A stretch of 8,402 bases of DNA. It comes from Polyangiaceae bacterium. Lineage in GTDB: Bacteria > Myxococcota > Polyangia > Polyangiales > Polyangiaceae. Of the stretch, positions 4,691-8,402 are shown piece after piece; position 1 is the first letter of the stretch; each line of letters begins with the position of its first letter. The notes below the pieces were generated by a model that had not been told where the DNA came from, did not search any database, and worked only from the letters and a program-made list of their open reading frames with translations. The translations under genes and the position numbers were made by a program. The stretch is taken from positions 1 through 8,402 of the forward strand of contig JAICTU010000411.1 in the NCBI GenBank assembly GCA_025936205.1. Direction: 5' to 3'.

Positions 4691-7147
4691 ATGGAAGTCC
4701 GCTGTTCCAGTTGCTCGACCGAGTACGAGTTTGACGACGCGCTCGTCTCGGCTCGCGGCACGAGCGTCAAGTGCACGAACTGCGGCCATCAGTTTCGCGT
4801 TCATGCTCCCGCCGCCTCGGGCGGCGTATCCGAGAAGTGGATCGTGCGCGACGGCAAGGGCAAGGAGACCCTGTTCACGTCGCTGCGCGAGTTGCAGCAA
4901 GCCATCGTCAGAGGCCTGCTGGATCCGAAGCACGAGATGTCTCACGGCAACCAGCCGTTCCGGCCGTTGCAGGACATCTACGAGCTCCAGACGTTCTTCG
5001 ACGTCGCACGTCACCGCGCGATCAACCAGCGCCAACCACCGCGCACGTTGCTGGGCGTGGGCAGAGACGCGGTCAAGCCCGCGCGGCAATCGGTGCCACC
5101 GCCGCGCAAGACGCGGCCCGAGGCGTCGGCGCCGGTCCAGGACCGGGTCACGCCCATCGCGGGCGTGCCGGCGGTGAATCCGCAGGGGACGACTTCCCTC
5201 GGCCTTTCCACTGCAGGCTCTGTCTCTTTGGACCGTGCCGACGACGACGCGCGGCCTCCGACAGAGACCGGCACGCGCCCGCTGCTCCAGGGCGCGAGCG
5301 CTGCGCTTACCGGCACGGCCGGCGCGGGTCCCGTCCCGACCTTGCACGATCGCGCTTCGCAGCCGCCTCTGGAGCGCATCTCCCAGAACCCGCTGGAGCC
5401 GCCGCTGATCACGAAGACGGTGAACGCCGTGCCGGCGCAGAGCTCGGTCCCGTGGCAGCACCTGCAGGGCCTGCAGGACGACCCTGCGAGCAACCCGCTC
5501 GGGCGCAGCCGCGGCGCGGGCTCGCGCTGGATCGTGGCGGTGCTGGTGCTCGGCACTCTCGCGCTCGTGGGCGGCACGGTGGGGCGCGAGTATCTGGTGC
5601 GCTTCGTGCGCCGCGAGCCGCCGGCGCCGGTCGTCGATCAGCGTGTGCCGGCCTTGCTCGAGCAGGCGCGCACGGCGCTCGCCAAGGGTGATTTCGAGAC
5701 CGCGCACGGGGAGCTGGCCAAGGCCAGCGTGCTCGCCGAGGCGGACCCCAACGTGGCCGTCGCGCAGGCGCGGCTGGAAGTGACGCGCACCGAGCCCGTC
5801 TGGCTGCGCCTGAAGATCTCCGCGGCGCTCGAAGCGGCGGCCGCGCAGAAGGCGCAAACCCGCAAGCGCAAGCCGACGCCGGCCGAGGCCGCGGCAGAAG
5901 CCGATCAGGCGGAGAAGGACGCGATCGAGAAGAAGCAGCTCGATCTCGCCTTCCAGGATCGCATCGCGCAGGTGAAGGCGAGCGTGTCGTCCGCGATGAT
6001 GCGCGCGCCCAACGCGATCGACGCGGTGCGCGCCAAGGTGGATTCGCTGCGCCTGGCCGGCATGGTCAAGGACGCGCGCGCGCTGGTGGGCCCGGTCGCC
6101 AACGCCGCCAGCGATCCGGACAATGCCTATTCGCTGGGCGCGCTCGACATTGCCGAAGGCGATGCGGGCTTGCCCTCGGCGCTCGATCGGCTGCGCACCG
6201 CAGCGCGCACGGAAGAGGCGCTGGGCAAGGCACGCGCCCTGCTGATCTACGCGCTGGCGCAGAGCGGCGATGCAGCGGGAGCCAGCGTGGAGCTGGGCAA
6301 GCTGCAGACGCTGGCGCCCCTGCACCCGGCGCTCGGCGCGCTCAAGTCGCTGGTGGAGCTGGCGCAGAGCAAGGTCGCGCCGGCGCCGGAGCCCGAGCCG
6401 CCGCGTGCCGCGCCGGCGCCTGCAGCGAGCGCCAGCCCTGCTGCCACGCCCAGGGCCGAGAAGAGCGGCACCGACCACCAGAGCCTGCTCGAGCAAGCGA
6501 GCAAGCTGCATCGCGAGGGCGACCTCGACGGCGCGGAAAAGCTCTACCAGAGCGTGCTGACGCGCTCGCCCAGGAACGTGGAGGCGCTGTCCGGGCTGGG
6601 CGACATCGCGCGCGAGCGCCACAACAACGCCACCGCGCAGGCCTTCTACGACCAGGCGCTCAAGATCAATCGCAACCACGTGCCGACCCTGATGGGGCGC
6701 GCCGACATGTACTGGGCCTCGGGCAACCGCATCCTGGCGGTGGCGCTGTATCGCCGTGCGCTGGCGCAGGTGAGCCCGTCGGATCCGGTGGGACAGCGCG
6801 CGCTCAAGCGCATCGAAGACTTCGATCGCGACGGCGCGGGCACCGGCACCGGCACAACCGAAGGCAGCGAGCCCGAGCCGAGCGAGGCGGCGCCCGCGGA
6901 AAAGCCGAAGGAGCCAGCGGCGACGCCGAAGGAGCCCGCCGGCGAAGCCCCTGCGCCTGCCCCCGCTCCTGCCAACGACTCCAGCGAGGCCGCGCCGGTG
7001 AAGCGGCGCTTGCCGCCGATCGGCGGCGTGCCGACGGGCGACGCTCCCGCGCCGCTGAATCCCACCAAACCCGCGACCCCGAGCAAGCCCGCTCCCGCAC
7101 CGGGTGACGGCGCCGAAACGGCACCGCCCTCCGGCGCTTCGCCCTGA
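4691..7147 (+). CDS. Zinc-ribbon / GYF-like / transmembrane / TPR protein
   Basis: The 818-residue product looks like a membrane scaffold. Residues 1-37 form an MJ0042-type zinc ribbon with CSSC (Cys5, Cys8) and CTNC (Cys28, Cys31). Residues 49-107, from EKWIVRD to the GNQPFRPLQDIY region, resemble the GYF-like modules that often follow such ribbons. A long disordered Pro/Ser/Gly-rich linker (110-275) follows. One hydrophobic helix, WIVAVLVLGTLALVGGTVG, is at 280-298, so the N-terminus should be cytoplasmic and the rest periplasmic. TPR-like helical pairs occur at about 318-362, 445-560 (degenerate) and most clearly 597-690 (LHREGDLDGAEKLYQSVL, then GDIARERHNNATAQAFYDQAL, then ADMYWASGNRILAVALYRRAL). 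A charged helix spans 380-420. The C-terminus (715-818) is Pro/Ala/Glu-rich. Ribbon, GYF and TM arrangements recall GltJ of the myxobacterial gliding machinery, but no TonB-like end is seen, so function is unknown. The ATG directly precedes the ribbon. No good ribosome site is present (GGAG is 16 nt away). The SppA gene follows 13 bp later. Confidence 0.88.
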   Translation: MEVRCSSCSTEYEFDDALVSARGTSVKCTNCGHQFRVHAPAASGGVSEKWIVRDGKGKETLFTSLRELQQAIVRGLLDPKHEMSHGNQPFRPLQDIYELQTFFDVARHRAINQRQPPRTLLGVGRDAVKPARQSVPPPRKTRPEASAPVQDRVTPIAGVPAVNPQGTTSLGLSTAGSVSLDRADDDARPPTETGTRPLLQGASAALTGTAGAGPVPTLHDRASQPPLERISQNPLEPPLITKTVNAVPAQSSVPWQHLQGLQDDPASNPLGRSRGAGSRWIVAVLVLGTLALVGGTVGREYLVRFVRREPPAPVVDQRVPALLEQARTALAKGDFETAHGELAKASVLAEADPNVAVAQARLEVTRTEPVWLRLKISAALEAAAAQKAQTRKRKPTPAEAAAEADQAEKDAIEKKQLDLAFQDRIAQVKASVSSAMMRAPNAIDAVRAKVDSLRLAGMVKDARALVGPVANAASDPDNAYSLGALDIAEGDAGLPSALDRLRTAARTEEALGKARALLIYALAQSGDAAGASVELGKLQTLAPLHPALGALKSLVELAQSKVAPAPEPEPPRAAPAPAASASPAATPRAEKSGTDHQSLLEQASKLHREGDLDGAEKLYQSVLTRSPRNVEALSGLGDIARERHNNATAQAFYDQALKINRNHVPTLMGRADMYWASGNRILAVALYRRALAQVSPSDPVGQRALKRIEDFDRDGAGTGTGTTEGSEPEPSEAAPAEKPKEPAATPKEPAGEAPAPAPAPANDSSEAAPVKRRLPPIGGVPTGDAPAPLNPTKPATPSKPAPAPGDGAETAPPSGASP

Positions 7148-7160
7148 GCAGCGTCCGACA

Positions 7161-8402
7161 ATGAAGAGATCCCGCTGGGCCTGGCTCACGGCTCTGGCGC
7201 TGAGCCTGAGCTGTGACAACCCGAGCCACCCCTCGACCACCATCCACATGCTGCGCAGCAGCCTGGACAAGGCGGCAGGCGGAGTGGTCGTGGAGCTCGA
7301 TCTGTCGCACGGCCTCTCCGAGAAGCCACCCTCCTTCAACCTGCTCTCGGGCGCGGGCGCACCGACCTACGCCGACCTGGTGCAGACCATCTCGCGCGCC
7401 TCGAAAGACCGCCGCACGCGCGGCTTCTTGCTGCGCCTCGGCGACGCCGATCTGAGCTGGGCACAAGCCGAAGAGCTCGGGCGCTTGCTCGGGGCAGTGC
7501 AGCCGGAAGAGCCGGTGGTCTGCCACGCGCACGGCTACTCGAACGCCACGCTCTTGTTTGCGCTCACCGCCTGTGACCGCGTGTGGCTGAGCCCGGCGGG
7601 CGAAGTGGCGAGCGTCGGCATCGCCGGGCAGATGCTCTACCTCAAGCGGCTGCTCGATCGCTTCAAGGTCAAGGCCGACTTCCTGCACATGGGCCGCTAC
7701 AAGAGCGCGGCGGAGACCTTCACCGAAGACGGCCCCACCGTGCCCGCGCGCGAGTCGCTGGAGGCGGTGCTGGGCTCGCTGCGCAAGACCTGGATCGATG
7801 GCCTCACCGCCTCACGTGCCGGCGCGCAGCTACAGAAGGACGGCCACGACATCCAGAAGCTCGCCGAATACGGCCCCTGGTCGGCGGAGGACGCCAAAAA
7901 GTCCGGCTTGATCGACGCCGTCGGCTACCTGTCGGAAGCGCGCGACGACGCCAAGCAGGGCGCGCACGTGGAAGACGTCGAGACCTCGTTCGGGCTGCAG
8001 GCGCGGCGCGACGCGGCCGACGAAGTCACGCAGCTGGTGCGCTTCATCGCGGGTAGCTCCAAGTCGGACCATGGCGCCGATCATGTAGCGGTGCTGCCGA
8101 CCGCGGGCGGCATCAGCATGAGCTCCGGCGGCGGACTGGTCGGCGACGGCGGCATCGCGGCCGACGCGCTCACCAAGGCCCTGCGCAAGCTGCGCAACAA
8201 CGACTCCGTGAAGGCGGTCGTGATCCGCATCGACTCGCCCGGCGGTTCGGCGCTGGCCAGCGACCTGATCTGGCACGAGCTGAAGCGGTGCAAGAAGCCG
8301 GTCGTGGCCAGCATGGGCGACGTGGCTGCCAGCGGCGGCTACTACATCACAATGTCCGCCACGAAGGTGTTCGCCGAGCCGGGTACGCTGACCGGGTCGA
8401 TC
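7161..8402 (+). CDS. sppA: Signal peptide peptidase SppA, long type (partial, runs off window)
   Basis: SppA enzymes are Ser/Lys proteases of the crotonase-like fold that degrade leftover signal peptides and other membrane-associated peptides from the extracytoplasmic side. The reading frame is open for 414 codons to the last base, so the 3' end is missing. The usual long-type length is roughly 550-620 residues. The N-terminal half carries the catalytic lysine in HMGRYKSAAETF (Lys181). The C-terminal half carries the nucleophile in GDVAASGGYYI (Ser391), preceded by VIRIDSPGGSALASDLI (354-370) and followed by PGTLTGSI at the window edge. The tandem-repeat architecture is therefore intact so far. 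The N-terminus, MKRSRWAWLTALALSLSC, looks like a lipoprotein signal with Cys18 followed by Asp, instead of the membrane-helix anchor of E. coli SppA. The ATG follows the TPR gene's stop by 13 bp with no evident Shine-Dalgarno, suggesting coupled translation in one operon. Confidence 0.9.
   Translation, partial: MKRSRWAWLTALALSLSCDNPSHPSTTIHMLRSSLDKAAGGVVVELDLSHGLSEKPPSFNLLSGAGAPTYADLVQTISRASKDRRTRGFLLRLGDADLSWAQAEELGRLLGAVQPEEPVVCHAHGYSNATLLFALTACDRVWLSPAGEVASVGIAGQMLYLKRLLDRFKVKADFLHMGRYKSAAETFTEDGPTVPARESLEAVLGSLRKTWIDGLTASRAGAQLQKDGHDIQKLAEYGPWSAEDAKKSGLIDAVGYLSEARDDAKQGAHVEDVETSFGLQARRDAADEVTQLVRFIAGSSKSDHGADHVAVLPTAGGISMSSGGGLVGDGGIAADALTKALRKLRNNDSVKAVVIRIDSPGGSALASDLIWHELKRCKKPVVASMGDVAASGGYYITMSATKVFAEPGTLTGSI

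Noticed and set aside
6839..6856. GGCACC tandem repeat as a phase-variation tract
   Set aside because: Only two full units plus a partial one are present, encoding Gly-Thr in a low-complexity linker. Gain or loss of a 6-bp unit would not shift the frame.
4676..7339. An 887-codon minus-strand open frame antisense to the zinc-ribbon/TPR gene
   Set aside because: The translation is Arg-rich and motif-free, and it overlaps the start of sppA. The plus strand has a zinc ribbon, a membrane helix and TPRs in one frame.
7583..8056. Short plus-strand open frame inside the sppA region
   Set aside because: It is out of frame with the SppA reading frame, which holds both catalytic residues and runs unbroken from 7161 to the window end. 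Its Arg-rich translation has no motif.

Overview
The window is gene-dense, very GC-rich DNA with strong G/C bias at third codon positions. It most likely comes from the Myxococcota (deltaproteobacterial myxobacteria, perhaps Polyangia). This rests on three protein types: a large protein combining a CxxC zinc ribbon, a GYF-like domain, one membrane helix and TPRs; a Cys-rich lipoprotein with an Asp/Ala/Gly/Pro tail; and an SspB-like protein with a long Pro/Ser/Ala-rich linker. I cannot fix the genus from sequence alone.

Layout. Minus strand, transcribed right to left: an OmpR-family response regulator (about 3284-2511), a histidine kinase 6 bp downstream (2504-1080), then, after 108 bp, a cis-prenyltransferase of the undecaprenyl diphosphate synthase family (971-99). 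The regulator/kinase pair resembles CreB/CreC. Divergent from it, on the plus strand, is an SspB-like ClpXP adaptor (3381-4127) with a recognisable C-terminal ClpX-docking-type motif. It converges, with only 5 bp between stop codons, on a small Cys-rich lipoprotein gene on the minus strand (4585-4133). A 105-bp divergent spacer separates that gene from a plus-strand pair: the zinc-ribbon/GYF-like/TM/TPR protein (4691-7147) and, 13 bp later, an SppA-type signal peptide peptidase (from 7161) that runs off the right end of the window in frame. The SppA gene reads open to base 8402 with both catalytic residues present.

How the genes relate. The left half couples signal transduction to the lipid-carrier step of wall synthesis, if the three minus-strand genes are co-transcribed. 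The right half is envelope and protein-quality-control material: a ClpXP adaptor, a lipoprotein, a membrane TPR scaffold and a membrane protease. I see no RNA genes, insertion sequences, CRISPR array, phage genes or signs of recent transfer. Base composition is uniform and all intergenic gaps are under 110 bp. The window looks like ordinary chromosomal housekeeping and envelope DNA with several lineage-specific variations, not a clear new system. The points most worth a second look are the SspB-like adaptor with its divergent fold and conserved tail, the atypical signature positions in the prenyltransferase, the non-canonical G1 box of the kinase, and the linkage of the TPR scaffold with a lipoprotein-type SppA.
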